Source: CAZYFH01 sp965249175 (GTDB lineage: Bacteria > Acidobacteriota > Vicinamibacteria > Vicinamibacterales > UBA8438). From it: 64,000 bases of DNA. Of this stretch, positions 9,006-18,055 are shown piece after piece. The stretch is taken from positions 1,612,001 through 1,676,000 of the forward strand of contig OZ252227.1 of the NCBI GenBank assembly GCA_965249175.1, in the 5' to 3' direction. A program made the position numbers and the translations under genes. The notes beneath the pieces were generated by a model. It was not told the origin of the DNA. It was given only the letters and a program-made list of their open reading frames with translations, and made no database searches. Numbering within the stretch: the first letter of the stretch is position 1; each line of letters opens with the position of its first letter.

Positions 9006-9079
9006 GCTCCCTTACCCAGAATAGTGACGATCGACTATCCACGAGAAGAGCTAGTGTAGTGCGTCAGGCTGATGGGGCA

Positions 9080-9595
9080 TTAGCCGATGTGCACAGGAAC
9101 AGCGTAATCGTGGGCCTGCTTCCAACTTGCTCGCCCTTCGAGCATGATTTCGGCAGCTCTGACATGCCATCTATTTCTGACGCAATACACTAGCAGGTCC
9201 ATGGGCACAATCGTCGGCCCATTGCGCACGCCGATCGCACGGTAGGTCCACCGCTCAAGGTCCAGGGCCCCGCACAGCGTGAAGTACCGCACGGTCCCAG
9301 GCGCGTGCCGCTGGTAGATGACGCCGTCCACCTCCACCTGCGTCCCGTGACTGGCCGCGATCGCCATCAGATCGCTCTGGAGAAACAGTCGCGTCGCCTC
9401 ATTCGTGAGGTCTAAGGCCGCCACCTCACGCTCCTCACAGCTGGCGTCGGCTCCAACCGTCGCATCGATGGCCAGGCGAAGCACATGCGCGAGTTCCTCC
9501 GCCCGCTCTGACGCCTCGTTGCGCTGGACGGAAAACTGATGCACCGTACCCAAGATGCCTCCTTGGTTTCGCTTTGAGATTCTTGTGAGCCGCAA
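9080..9595 (-). pseudogene. ISKra4-like transposase N-terminal remnant
   Basis: The first ~130 residues match the N-terminal region of ISKra4-type transposases: a helical start, then V-D-G-V-I-Y-Q-R-H, a strand R-Y-F-T-L-C-G-A-L, and L-E-R-W-T-Y-R-A-I-G-V-R-N-G-P. After P-M-D-L the sequence no longer resembles the family, and the DDE catalytic domain is absent. It is a 5' fragment and cannot be functional as a transposase. It diverges from the transposase fragment at 9.65 kb, which may have cut it. Confidence 0.6.
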
Positions 9596-9645
9596 GTAAG
9601 CGTCACCACTGGAGGCATCTCTTTACTACCGCAACTCCACGTAAG

Positions 9646-10740
9646 TTGTTGTCTCAGAACCAGATCCCGACCCTCTTGGACTTTGATCTTCATGAGGCCC
9701 CATCGGATCATTCGACGCTGTCGCGCACGCGCCGACTGATTGACGTCGAAACGCATCAGGCGGTCTTCACCTGGGTGTTGCAGCGACTGGCGGACGCTGA
9801 CCTCGTGCACGGGCGCACGATTGGGATTGATGCGACGACGCTCGAGGCCAAAGCGGCGATGCGAAGCATTGTGCGCCTGGACACAGGCGAGGCGTACGAG
9901 GCGTGGTTGACCCGGCTCGCCGCGGCGTCCGGCATCGCCACGCCGACGCGCGCCGAGCTGGCCCGGTTCGACCGGAAGCGGAAGAAGAAAGGGTCCAACG
10001 ACGACTGGACCCACCCGCACGACCCGGACGCGAAGATCACGAAGATGAAGGACGGCCGCACGCACCTGGCTCATACCGCGGAGCAGGTCGTCGACCTCGA
10101 CACGGGCGCCATCGTCGGCGTGACGGTGCAGGACGCTGATGACGGCGACACGACGACGATGGTCGAGACGCTCATCACGGCGGCCGAGCAGGTCGAAGCG
10201 GTCCTGCCCACCGGAGCCGGCATCGCCGAGGTGGTCGGGGACAAGGGCTATCACAGTAACGAGACGATGGTGGCCTTCGCTGACCTCGGCGTGCGCAGTT
10301 ATGTCTCGGAGCCGGATCGCGGGCGGCGCCACTGGCAGGGCAAGGCCGCGGCCCGTGCCGCGGTCTACGCCAATCGCCGACGGATTCGCGGCGCGCGGGG
10401 GCAGCGGTTGCTGCGGCAGCGCGGCGAGTTGATCGAACGGCCCCACGCGCATCTCTACGAGACCGGGCGGCTGCGCCGCGTGCATCTGCGGCACCATCCC
10501 AACATCCTGAAGCGTGTGCTCGTGCAGGTGTGCGGCTTCAATCTCGGGCTGCTCATGCGGCAGTTGACCGGCGTCGGCACCCCGCGCAGCCTGCAAGGCC
10601 GTGCGACGGCCGCCTGTACCGCGCTGATCGGCCTCCTGGCCGAGCTATGGGACCGTGTAAGGCCTTCCTGGGCCGTGACACTCCACAATCCGTTCGACCG
10701 TGCGACAACGGCGTCGCGACACGTGAATTCGTACACTTGA
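9646..10740 (+). pseudogene. IS5/IS1182-type DDE transposase, N-terminally truncated
   Basis: 364 codons. From D-L-H-E-A-P-S-D-H-S-T onward it follows IS1182/IS5-like transposases: G-I-D-A-T-T-L-E-A-K holds the first catalytic aspartate, V-V-G-D-K-G-Y-H-S the second, and the C-terminus has the helical R-V-L-V-Q-V-C-G-F-N-L region. The usual N-terminal ~70 residues are missing and replaced by a short unrelated lead (from about 9646 to 9680). No inverted repeats were recognised. It is probably a remnant. Confidence 0.7.
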
Positions 10741-10903
10741 TCCTCAAGTTACGAATCAGCCCTTCTGCCACGGGCTGCTAGGGCAACGATGACTCCTGCT
10801 ACGACCCGAGCGAGAAACCTCTTTAGTTGTATCTTGGCTTCGTCTCGAGAGTGTTTTTCAGCATCAGTCACACTTCTATTCTCTCTGCGCTTCGTGTTCG
10901 GTC

Positions 10904-10976
10904 GGCTAACGTCGCGTTTCAGCCGCGGCGGCCAGAGCGTTCACCGGCCGCCGTCGGCTGCAAACGCCTGTTAGAC
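10904..10976 (-). repeat. attC-like recombination site 3' of brnTA
   Basis: Boxes GTCTAAC (10976-10970 on the minus strand) and GTTAGCC (10910-10904) enclose two arms, 10914-10933 and 10946-10967. They pair perfectly except for two extra unpaired bases in the second arm (GGCCGCCG-T-CGGCTG-C-AAACGC), leaving a loop of about 12 nt. Extrahelical bases in an otherwise perfect stem are a hallmark of integron attC sites. The BrnA reading frame runs into it, giving a tail that contains R-L-Q-P-T-A-A-G. Confidence 0.65.
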
Positions 10977-11311
10977 CGTTTCGTCTTCCGCTTCGTGCTT
11001 TGCTTCGTCTGATCTTGCCGCATTTTGGTCACATAGCTGCGGAGAACGCCATTCATGCGAGTTTGGTATCTTGGCCCGGTCTCTCGAAACCACTCCAGTA
11101 CGTCTTGATCGACTCGCAGAGAGATCGCCTGCTTCGGACCGGGCACGACGACGGCCTCGGCCCAGAAGTCTGGTGGGAGGTCCTCCAGTTCAGGAGGGGA
11201 CGTGCGTGCAATGTCGGTCTCAGAGGTGCGTCGGAGGCGCGCCAGATCCGCGTGCCCTCTACTCGGTTCCTGCGTCGCTCGTCGTCGCCGCACGGTAGAT
11301 TTCTCGTTCAC
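10919..11311 (-). CDS. brnA: BrnA-family antitoxin
   Basis: 130 aa from the GTG at 11311, chosen because a strong AAGGAG Shine-Dalgarno sits 9 nt upstream on the minus strand. The C-terminal half has the BrnA ribbon-helix-helix pattern (I-S-L-R-V-D-Q-D-V-L-E-W-F-R, then Y-Q-T-R-M-N-G-V-L-R-S-Y-V). It should neutralise BrnT by binding it and repress the operon. The last ~15 residues are encoded by the attC-like palindrome and are probably not part of the functional fold. It overlaps the brnT 3' end by about 50 bp. Confidence 0.85.
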   Translation of the reverse strand: MNEKSTVRRRRATQEPSRGHADLARLRRTSETDIARTSPPELEDLPPDFWAEAVVVPGPKQAISLRVDQDVLEWFRETGPRYQTRMNGVLRSYVTKMRQDQTKQSTKRKTKRSNRRLQPTAAGERSGRRG

Positions 11312-11561
11312 GCCGATTGCTCCTTCGGGCTGAGATGATTCGTCGGTGGGGACCATCGGGAGCACGACGGTCGGTGTAGACCACGGTCAGGTGGACTCCA
11401 TCGGCCACGCCGATAGCGATCAACCGTCGCTCCTTGTAGTCCCGCCTGCGATCCTGCACCTCGACGGTCGGTCCGTCAAAGATTAGCGTCGCGAACTCGA
11501 AGTCGAATCCTCGCTCGTCGAGGTTGGCCTCACTCTTGGCCGGATCCCACGCGAACCGCAC
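11259..11561 (-). CDS. brnT: BrnT-family ribonuclease toxin
   Basis: 100 aa, GTG start. It shows the BrnT signature: F-A-W-D-P-A-K-S-E-A-N at the N-terminus, a central R-R-R-D-Y-K-E-R-R-L-I-A-I-G, V-V-Y-T-D-R, and the C-terminal I-I-S-A-R-R-S-N-R-R-E-R. This is a RelE-like fold that cleaves RNA. The toxin gene precedes the antitoxin, as usual in brnTA. Together with the attC-like site downstream, the pair looks like a mobile gene cassette. Confidence 0.85.
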   Translation of the reverse strand: MRFAWDPAKSEANLDERGFDFEFATLIFDGPTVEVQDRRRDYKERRLIAIGVADGVHLTVVYTDRRAPDGPHRRIISARRSNRREREIYRAATTSDAGTE

Positions 11562-11566
11562 ATGTC

Positions 11567-11590
11567 AGTATACGTTTGTATATACGTACT
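11567..11590. promoter_or_regulatory. AT-rich imperfect palindrome upstream of brnT, probable BrnA operator
   Basis: The stretch beginning AGTATACG and ending TATACGTACT is an imperfect inverted repeat of 24 bp, 6 bp upstream of the brnT start. It is strikingly AT-rich within GC-rich DNA. BrnA-type antitoxins autoregulate at such sites, so the operator role is inferred from position and symmetry. Confidence 0.5.
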
Positions 11591-11650
11591 GGCAAGGCAT
11601 CTCGGCCGGGCCCAGATAGGCGCTCAGAGGGACTGGGCGCTGATTCGTCG

Positions 11651-11741
11651 GTCTAACGTTGTATATCTGGACAGCGGGAATACACGACTATCCTGTTTGA
11701 TCCTTCCGTGGACAGCGACCAGCGCGCAACGCCAGTTGACA
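11651..11741 (-). repeat. Possible degenerate attC-like site upstream of brnT
   Basis: GTCTAAC at 11651-11657 fits one attC box. GTTGACA at 11735-11741 is a poor fit to the other. The arms share GTTG...CTGG blocks but pair weakly. Position (just upstream of the brnTA unit, same orientation as the other sites) is the main support. Confidence 0.3.
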
Positions 11742-12355
11742 GTCATCCGACGCGGGTGGCGTCGCGCGAACTCTCATCACCGCCTAGAGTTACCGACCTA
11801 CAGCGCGAGATCAACTGGGAATTGCTGCGCGCGTGATAACCCGGAGTGTCCTGGGTTATCTAGACGGCGGAATCTGCACGGAAGGCGCGGGCGGTCGGCC
11901 ACGACACGTGGAAATCGCCCTCGACCGCTCGTCGGAAGGCGGCGCCAGCTGGCACACGAGTAACGGGACACGTGGGTCGGCAGGCGCGAGATCGAGGCGT
12001 CGCTCCAGCAGTTCGGCGAGCTCTTGTTCAGGGCGCTCGTGACGGAGGAGACCGCTGCTCCCGGGGGGCGACGCCGTGGCCGGGGTGATCGATCCGATAG
12101 CCGTGGAGGCACGCCGTCTCCGCCAAGCCGAAAACTGCTCCGGAGCGACACCCAGGCGTTCACGGTCTCTGTGATCCGTGTCCTGCAGATAGCCCCTGAC
12201 GCGGATGGCAGCCGCACCCGTTATCACGCGCCACCCCTTGAACGCCGCATCGAGGAATGAGGGGCAAGCGCAGGCGCAGTTTTCCGGCGGGCCGACCCGG
12301 CGGTCGGAGCGATCACCCCGGCCACGGCGTCGGGTCGCGTCCGAGGGTCGGACCG
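11742..12355. other. Gene-poor stretch, possible decayed coding DNA
   Basis: No reading frame here has a convincing family pattern. A short plus-strand piece around 11984-12045 reads R-E-I-E-A-S-L-Q-Q-F-G-E-L-L-F-R-A-L-V, reminiscent of the helix before CHAT domains, but it is bounded by a stop upstream and loses resemblance within 30 codons. I regard this as degraded accessory DNA. Confidence 0.4.
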
Positions 12356-13147
12356 CTAAAACCGCGGTGCGGTACCGCTCGGCAGCTCGCGCTCGCCGAG
12401 TATCCGGCGGGGCCGCGGTGGGCGGCGCGCCTGGAGACCGAACTCGTCGATTGCGTAGCGCCGGATGTGCGCCATGGCCTCGTCGACGTCGTCGGTCGTC
12501 AGCCAGGTCTCGATCTCCCCGGGCTCAATCGCGCCCTCATCGACCATATTGCGAACGAGGTGGAGCAGACGTTTCCAGTAGTCGGTCCCCATGAGCACGA
12601 TGGGGAAGTTGTGGATCTTTTTCGTCTGCACCAGCGTCAGCGCCTCGAACAGCTCGTCCATCGTGCCGAAGCCGCCCGGGAGCGCCACGAAGGCGTAGGA
12701 GTACTTGAACAGCAGCACCTTGCGCACGAAGAAGTACTTCACCGTCACCCATCGATCGAGATAGGGGTTCGGCGCTTCCTCGGTGCCGAGCAGGATGTTG
12801 CACCCGACGGAGCTGCCGCCGGCCTCCCGCGCGCCGCGGTTGGCGGCCTCCATCAGACCCGGCCCGCCGCCGGTCATCACGGTGAACCCGAGCTCGCTCA
12901 CCGCGCGTCCAACCCGGCGACCGAGGTCGTAGTACTCGTGCCCCTCCGCGAAGCGCGCGGACCCGAAGACCGTCACGCACGGGCCGACGAACGCGAGGCC
13001 TCGGAAGCCGCTCACGAAGTCCCGCAGCGCGCCCGCGATCAGGTTGAGCTCGCGCCGGCGGGGCTGCGGGCCCTCCAGCAGCATGCGGTCCTGCCATCCG
13101 CCTGCCGTGCCCCGGCGGTCGGGCGCCGTTGGTGGCGTCATGCTCAC
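12356..13147 (-). CDS. LOG-family protein (nucleoside 5'-monophosphate phosphoribohydrolase)
   Basis: 263 aa. It contains both LOG signature motifs: G-G-G-P-G-L-M-E-A-A-N at residues 93-103 and P-G-G-F-G-T-M-D-E at 157-165. The family splits cytokinin or purine/pyrimidine nucleotides into base and ribose 5-phosphate, and distant members have nucleotide monophosphate glycosylase activity. The family-level call is firm; the substrate is not known. A second ATG lies two codons downstream. The C-terminal ~20 residues are basic and proline-rich, beyond the conserved domain. Confidence 0.9.
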   Translation of the reverse strand: MSMTPPTAPDRRGTAGGWQDRMLLEGPQPRRRELNLIAGALRDFVSGFRGLAFVGPCVTVFGSARFAEGHEYYDLGRRVGRAVSELGFTVMTGGGPGLMEAANRGAREAGGSSVGCNILLGTEEAPNPYLDRWVTVKYFFVRKVLLFKYSYAFVALPGGFGTMDELFEALTLVQTKKIHNFPIVLMGTDYWKRLLHLVRNMVDEGAIEPGEIETWLTTDDVDEAMAHIRRYAIDEFGLQARRPPRPRRILGERELPSGTAPRF

Positions 13148-13241
13148 GAGGCTCCAATCCGTCCGAAGCGCGGCGCCTCGCTCGCGTCGTATCGAATGGT
13201 CTCGTACATCGATGTGTCCCCTTTAGGAGCCTAGATCGGTC

Positions 13242-14618
13242 TCACGCCGTCGCAGCGTGAGCATGGCCGAAGAAGTGATCGTGCAGCCGCCTCATGGCGT
13301 CCGCCAGGTCGAGCTCCGCGATGACGAGCGTGATGTTCCGTCGGTTGGCGGATTGCGACACCATGCGGCAGTGGATGCCAGCGAGCGCGCCCACGACGGC
13401 GCCGAGCATGGTCGGGTCGTCGTGCAGCCGGTCACCCACGACGCAGAGGAGCGCCATGTCCGGTTCGGTGGCGACCGAGGCGAACGTCGACAGCTCGGCA
13501 GCCAATGCCTCGAGTCGTCCGGCGTCGTCGATGGTCACCGACACGTTGACCTCGGACGTCGTCACCACGTCGACAGCTGTGCCGAACCGATCGAAGACGT
13601 CGAACAGCCGTTTCAGGAACCCATGCGCCATCAGCATCCGCGCCGACGTGATCTCGATGACCGTGACCCCCCGCTTGCAGGCGAGCGCCGTCACGGACCC
13701 GGAGCGGGCAAGCGGAGTCGCGGTGATTGTCGTCCCGGCGCCCTCCGGCCTGCGTGCGTTGAGGATGCGGACCGCGAGGTCACGACCGATCGCCGGCTGG
13801 ATGCTTTCCGGATGCAGCACTCGTGCGCCGAAATACGCGAGCTCGGACGCCTCGGCATACGACAGCTGCGGTACGAGCCTCGCCGTCGATACGATGCGCG
13901 GGTCGGCTGTGAGCATCCCGTCGACGTCCGTCCAGATCTGGAGCTCCACGGCGTCGAGGGCGACGGCGAACACGGCGGCCGAGTAGTCGGAACCGCCGCG
14001 CCCAAGCGTCGTCGTCACGCGGTCCGCCGTCGCACCTACGTAGCCGCCAACGACCCCGACGGCCCCCGCGGGGATTGCGATTGATCGGAGGCGCCCGGCC
14101 GTCGCGTCGATCTGTGGCAGGGCGCGACCATGGGTGGCGTCGGTCACGAGGACGTCGGTCGCGTCGATCCACGTGGAGCCCGCGGCCGTCGATGCGAGTG
14201 CCCCCGCCACGAGCCGGCTGCTGAGCCGCTCACCGAACGCGACGATGGCGTCAACGGACCGGGGCGTGAGCTCGCGAAGCACACCGACGGCGTGGATCAG
14301 CGACGCCAACTCGTCGCACGTCGCGTCGATCTCGTCGACCACCCGCGCGCGGACGCTCGGGCCCACGATCTGCGCGGTCAACTCGTGGTGGCGGTGCCGC
14401 AGGGCCTCGACCTCGGCGGCCGCGGTATCTGCCTCGGCGCGGCCGGCGGTGGTAGCCACGGCAAACAGCTGGTCGGTCACGCCGGACAGCGCCGAGACGA
14501 CGACCAGCTTCGGACGTCGCTCGCCCTCGACGATTCGGCGCATCCGCCGGATGGCGTCGGCGTCGCCGATCGACGTCCCGCCGAATTTCATGACGACCGG
14601 CGCGTCCACGTCAACCAA
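13242..14618 (-). CDS. lysC: Aspartate kinase (monofunctional)
   Basis: 458 aa. Catalyses ATP-dependent phosphorylation of aspartate, the first step to lysine, threonine and methionine. The kinase domain starts V-M-K-F-G-G-T-S-I-G-D and includes L-G-R-G-G-S-D-Y-S-A; two ACT domains follow (about 310-458). The start is probably the TTG at 14618, three bases after the gdhA stop, with AAGG 5 nt upstream; an in-frame GTG three codons on is an alternative. Last gene of the glgB-gdhA-lysC operon. It resembles the aspartokinase III group rather than the alpha/beta fused forms. Confidence 0.9.
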   Translation of the reverse strand: MVDVDAPVVMKFGGTSIGDADAIRRMRRIVEGERRPKLVVVSALSGVTDQLFAVATTAGRAEADTAAAEVEALRHRHHELTAQIVGPSVRARVVDEIDATCDELASLIHAVGVLRELTPRSVDAIVAFGERLSSRLVAGALASTAAGSTWIDATDVLVTDATHGRALPQIDATAGRLRSIAIPAGAVGVVGGYVGATADRVTTTLGRGGSDYSAAVFAVALDAVELQIWTDVDGMLTADPRIVSTARLVPQLSYAEASELAYFGARVLHPESIQPAIGRDLAVRILNARRPEGAGTTITATPLARSGSVTALACKRGVTVIEITSARMLMAHGFLKRLFDVFDRFGTAVDVVTTSEVNVSVTIDDAGRLEALAAELSTFASVATEPDMALLCVVGDRLHDDPTMLGAVVGALAGIHCRMVSQSANRRNITLVIAELDLADAMRRLHDHFFGHAHAATA

Positions 14619-14621
14619 ACC

Positions 14622-16037
14622 TTAAGGAAAGACCCCGAGCTCGAGATAGGCCTGCGCGACACGGCGAATCGCCAGCAGGAACGCCGCTGTCCGTAGGTCC
14701 TCGAGCCCGTCGGTGTGGTGCAGCAGGTCGCGAATCTGGTGATAGGCGACCACCATCGTGTCTTCGAGACCCGAGTTGACGACCGTCAGCTCGTCGACCG
14801 GCTTCACGATCTCGGCGCGGTCGGTGTCGGTCAGCTTCTTGCCCGTCGTCGTTTCCATGGCACGAAGCATCCGACTATCGGCGTGCGCTTGATAGCGGGC
14901 TTCGAGCCGACCGAACCGGACGTGTGACAGGTTCTTGAGCCACTCGAAATACGACACGATGACGCCACCGGCGTTGGCATACACGTCGGGGATGACCAGA
15001 ATGCCCCGCTGTCGGAAGATGTCGTCGGCTTCCGGCGTCGTCGGGCCGTTGGCGCCCTCGAGGATCACGCGCGCCTTGACCTGCCCGGCGTTCTCGGCCG
15101 TGAGCTGATTCTCGAGCGCGGCCGGGATGAGGACGTCGCAGTCCAACTCGAGCGCGGCGCGCGGGTCCTCGAGTGACGTCGCTCCGGGGAACCCCAGAAT
15201 CGAACCGTGCTCGTGCCGAAATTCGCGGACCTTGAGCGGTGCGAGTCCGTTGGGGTTTGCGATCGCGCCGTCATGCTCCGCGACGGCGACGATCCGCGCG
15301 CCGACTTCGCTGCAGAACTGCGCGGCCCAGTACCCGACCTTGCCAAAGCCCTGCACGACGACGCGCTTGCCGTCGAGGCCCGTGGGCAGTCCGAGGCGTC
15401 CCATGTCGTCTGCCTGGGCACACGCCTCGTGCAAGGCATAGAACAGCCCGCGCCCCGTCGCCTCGAGCCGTCCATTGATGCCGGACAGGGACACCGGCTT
15501 CCCGGTCACGCATCCCTGCGCGTCGATCTGATCCGGATGGAGCGCCCGATAGGTATCGACGATCCACGCCATTTCCCGCTGCCCCGTGCCGTAGTCGGGT
15601 GCTGGGACGTCGACCGCCGGGCCGATGAAGTTCTTCTTCACGAGCTCGTACGCATACCGACGCGTGATGCGCTCCATCTGGTCGCGGTCGTGCCGCCGCG
15701 TGTCGACCTGGATCGCGCCCTTGGCGCCGCCGAATGGGACCTCGACGATTGCGCACTTGTAGGTCATCAACGCCGCCAACGCCATCACCTCGTCCTCGTC
15801 GACGTTCGCGCTGTAACGGATGCCGCCTTTGACGGGCAACCGGTGCTGGCTGTGTTCGGCCCGCCACGCGCGGATGACCTCGATGCGGCCGTCGCGCTGG
15901 CGCACCGGGAAATCGAAGCGATAGAGGCTGTTGCACCGCTTGATCTGATCGAGGAGTCCGGCCGGATGGTCCGTAAACGCCGCGGCGCGGTCGAAGTACG
16001 TGCTGACGTCGGTATAGAAACGCCGGTCGGGCATCAC
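14622..16037 (-). CDS. gdhA: Glutamate dehydrogenase (Glu/Leu/Phe/Val family)
   Basis: 471 aa. Interconverts glutamate with 2-oxoglutarate and ammonia. The N-terminal catalytic domain has V-K-G-G-I-R-Y-S and P-F-G-G-A-K-G-A; the catalytic region reads D-V-P-A-P-D-Y-G-T-G. The Rossmann fingerprint V-V-V-Q-G-F-G-K-V-G follows, then E-G-A-N-G-P-T-T-P-E and N-A-G-G-V-I-V-S-Y-F-E-W. The ATG overlaps the glgB stop (ATGA), so it is translationally coupled to glgB. Specificity for glutamate over other amino acids is inferred from overall length and motifs. Confidence 0.9.
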   Translation of the reverse strand: MMPDRRFYTDVSTYFDRAAAFTDHPAGLLDQIKRCNSLYRFDFPVRQRDGRIEVIRAWRAEHSQHRLPVKGGIRYSANVDEDEVMALAALMTYKCAIVEVPFGGAKGAIQVDTRRHDRDQMERITRRYAYELVKKNFIGPAVDVPAPDYGTGQREMAWIVDTYRALHPDQIDAQGCVTGKPVSLSGINGRLEATGRGLFYALHEACAQADDMGRLGLPTGLDGKRVVVQGFGKVGYWAAQFCSEVGARIVAVAEHDGAIANPNGLAPLKVREFRHEHGSILGFPGATSLEDPRAALELDCDVLIPAALENQLTAENAGQVKARVILEGANGPTTPEADDIFRQRGILVIPDVYANAGGVIVSYFEWLKNLSHVRFGRLEARYQAHADSRMLRAMETTTGKKLTDTDRAEIVKPVDELTVVNSGLEDTMVVAYHQIRDLLHHTDGLEDLRTAAFLLAIRRVAQAYLELGVFP

Positions 16038-17953
16038 ACACGCTCCTCGTCCGGACGCGTCGGACCTGGTTCGAAGACGAGCACCGTCAAAGGCGCGACG
16101 ACGAGACGGAGCGTGGCCGTGCGCTCTGCCGCTCGGTCGGCACGCCGGCCACCCAGGTTGCCGCGGTTCGCGCCACCGTAGTACGCGGAATCGCTGTTGA
16201 GTCGCTCACGCCACCACCCGTCGGCGGTGACGTCTACGGGCACGCGCACGGCGTGATCCGCGAACAGACGGTCCGTGAAGTTGCAGACGAACAGCACGGC
16301 CTCGTGGCGCGGCCCGCCCCGGCGCACGAAGCTGAGCGGCCCGGAGTCGATGTCTCCCCCGGGTGTCCAGCCAAAACCGCCGGCGTCAAAGTCGCTCGCG
16401 TGCAGCGCTGGTGTCTCGCGATACACGCGGTTCAGGTCGGCGACCCAGCGTCGGATGCCGGCGTGGCGCGCCGACTCCGAGTCCGTCCAGTCGAGGCTGA
16501 CGTCGTGATTCCACTCGGCTGGTTGACCAAACTCGTTCCCCATGAACAGCAGTTTCTTGCCGGGATGCCCGTACATCCAGCCGAACAACAGACGCAGGTT
16601 GGCGAATTGCTCGAATCGCGAGCCCGGCATCCGCTGCAGCAGCGCGCCTTTGCCGTGAACGACCTCATCGTGCGAGAGCGGCAGGATGAAGCGTTCGGCG
16701 TGGGCGTAGCCCAGGCTGGCCGTCAGCCGTGCGTGCATCGTGGGTCGCCCGGCCGGGGGCTGCGCCATGTAGTCGAGCACGTCGTGCATCCACCCCATGT
16801 TCCACTTGAGGTCGAAGCCGAGCCCACCGGACCGGGTCGAGTGCGAGACCTTCGGCCAGGCGGTCGATTCCTCGGCGATGATCAGCGTGTCGGGGAACCG
16901 GGCTTCGACCGCGTCGGTGAGCCGCTGGAGAAAGGTCACCGCCTCGAGGTTCTCGTTGCCGCCATGCGGGTTGGGAGTCCATTCGCCGGGGTTGCGGCTG
17001 TAGTCCAGATACAGCATCGAGGCCACGGCATCGACCCGAAACCCGTCCACGTGGTAGCGGTCGAGCCAGAACAGCGCGCTGCTCGCCAGGAACTCCTCCA
17101 CCTGGTGGCGGCCGTGGTCGAAGACGAGGGTGTCCCAGTCCGGGTGGTGGCGCTGCCGCGGATCGCGATGCTCGTAGAGACACGTGCCATCGAAGTCGGC
17201 CAGGCCGTGGCGGTCGTTCGGGAAGTGTCCCGGGACCCAGTCGAGGAGGACTCCGACCCCGGCGCGATGCAGCGTATCGACGAACCCCATGAACTGGTCC
17301 GGGGTGCCGTAGCGGCTGGTCGGCGCGAAGTAGGACAGCGCCTGGTATCCCCACGACCCGTCGAACGGATGCTCGGCCACGGGCAAGAGCTCGATGTGCG
17401 TGAAGCCGAGTGTGGTCGCGTAGTCGGCTAGCCGTTCCGCGAGCTCCGCATAGGTCAGCCACGAGCCGTCCGGCCGTCGCATCCAGGAACCGAGATGGAC
17501 CTCATAGACCGACACGGGTGCGTCGAGCCGGTTGCGCCGGTGCCGTCGCGCCATCCACGCGCTGTCGCGCCAGTGATACCGCGAGAGATCCCAGACGCGC
17601 GAGGCGGTGCCCGGCGGGCGTTCCGTGGCGAACGCAATGGGATCGGCCTTGTCGCACGGTGGTTCGATCGGCGGACCGGTGATCCGATACTTGTAGAGCG
17701 TGCCGGGAGCGACATGTGCGACGAAGCACTCCCAGACATCGTCCTCGGCGAGCCGATGCATCGGCGTGACATCGGCGTTCCACTCGTTGAACTCGCCAAT
17801 CACCGACACGCGGACGGCCTGCGGGGCGAGGACTCGAAAGCGGACCCCCGGCTCCCCCCCGACCACCGAGAGGTGGGCGCCGAGCCGTTGGTCCAAGCGC
17901 CGTGGTACGGTCGGAGGGTCGGCGATGGGCGTTGGGCGTTGCACGGTCGTCAC
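16034..17953 (-). CDS. glgB: 1,4-alpha-glucan branching enzyme
   Basis: 639 aa. Adds alpha-1,6 branches during glycogen synthesis. CBM48 module at about 30-115 (V-I-G-E-F-N-E-W-N), then a GH13 barrel. The nucleophile lies in D-G-F-R-V-D-A-V-A-S-M, the acid/base in I-I-A-E-E-S-T-A-W and the third acid in L-S-H-D-E-V-V-H-G-K. These motifs are specific to branching enzymes. It heads an operon with glutamate dehydrogenase and aspartokinase, an unusual grouping. The N-terminal extra CBM of E. coli GlgB is absent, as in many short GlgB proteins. Confidence 0.95.
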   Translation of the reverse strand: MTTVQRPTPIADPPTVPRRLDQRLGAHLSVVGGEPGVRFRVLAPQAVRVSVIGEFNEWNADVTPMHRLAEDDVWECFVAHVAPGTLYKYRITGPPIEPPCDKADPIAFATERPPGTASRVWDLSRYHWRDSAWMARRHRRNRLDAPVSVYEVHLGSWMRRPDGSWLTYAELAERLADYATTLGFTHIELLPVAEHPFDGSWGYQALSYFAPTSRYGTPDQFMGFVDTLHRAGVGVLLDWVPGHFPNDRHGLADFDGTCLYEHRDPRQRHHPDWDTLVFDHGRHQVEEFLASSALFWLDRYHVDGFRVDAVASMLYLDYSRNPGEWTPNPHGGNENLEAVTFLQRLTDAVEARFPDTLIIAEESTAWPKVSHSTRSGGLGFDLKWNMGWMHDVLDYMAQPPAGRPTMHARLTASLGYAHAERFILPLSHDEVVHGKGALLQRMPGSRFEQFANLRLLFGWMYGHPGKKLLFMGNEFGQPAEWNHDVSLDWTDSESARHAGIRRWVADLNRVYRETPALHASDFDAGGFGWTPGGDIDSGPLSFVRRGGPRHEAVLFVCNFTDRLFADHAVRVPVDVTADGWWRERLNSDSAYYGGANRGNLGGRRADRAAERTATLRLVVAPLTVLVFEPGPTRPDEERV

Positions 17954-18055
17954 GGGGAATCGGGTGGAGCGGTCGGGACACGAGCGTCCACGCGCGTTTA
18001 AGGTGTCGTCCGTATTGTTTCACAACGGACTCAGGCATCGGAGATAGGAAGGGCA

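Noticed and set aside
11984..12260. Possible CHAT-domain remnant
   Set aside because: Only about 19 residues resemble the pre-CHAT helix, a stop lies directly upstream, and nothing later fits. Too weak to list as a gene.
12257..13234. 325-codon plus-strand frame
   Set aside because: Antisense to the LOG gene, which carries both signature motifs. No motif in this frame.
16253..17431. 392-codon plus-strand frame
   Set aside because: Antisense to glgB with its catalytic motifs intact; shadow.
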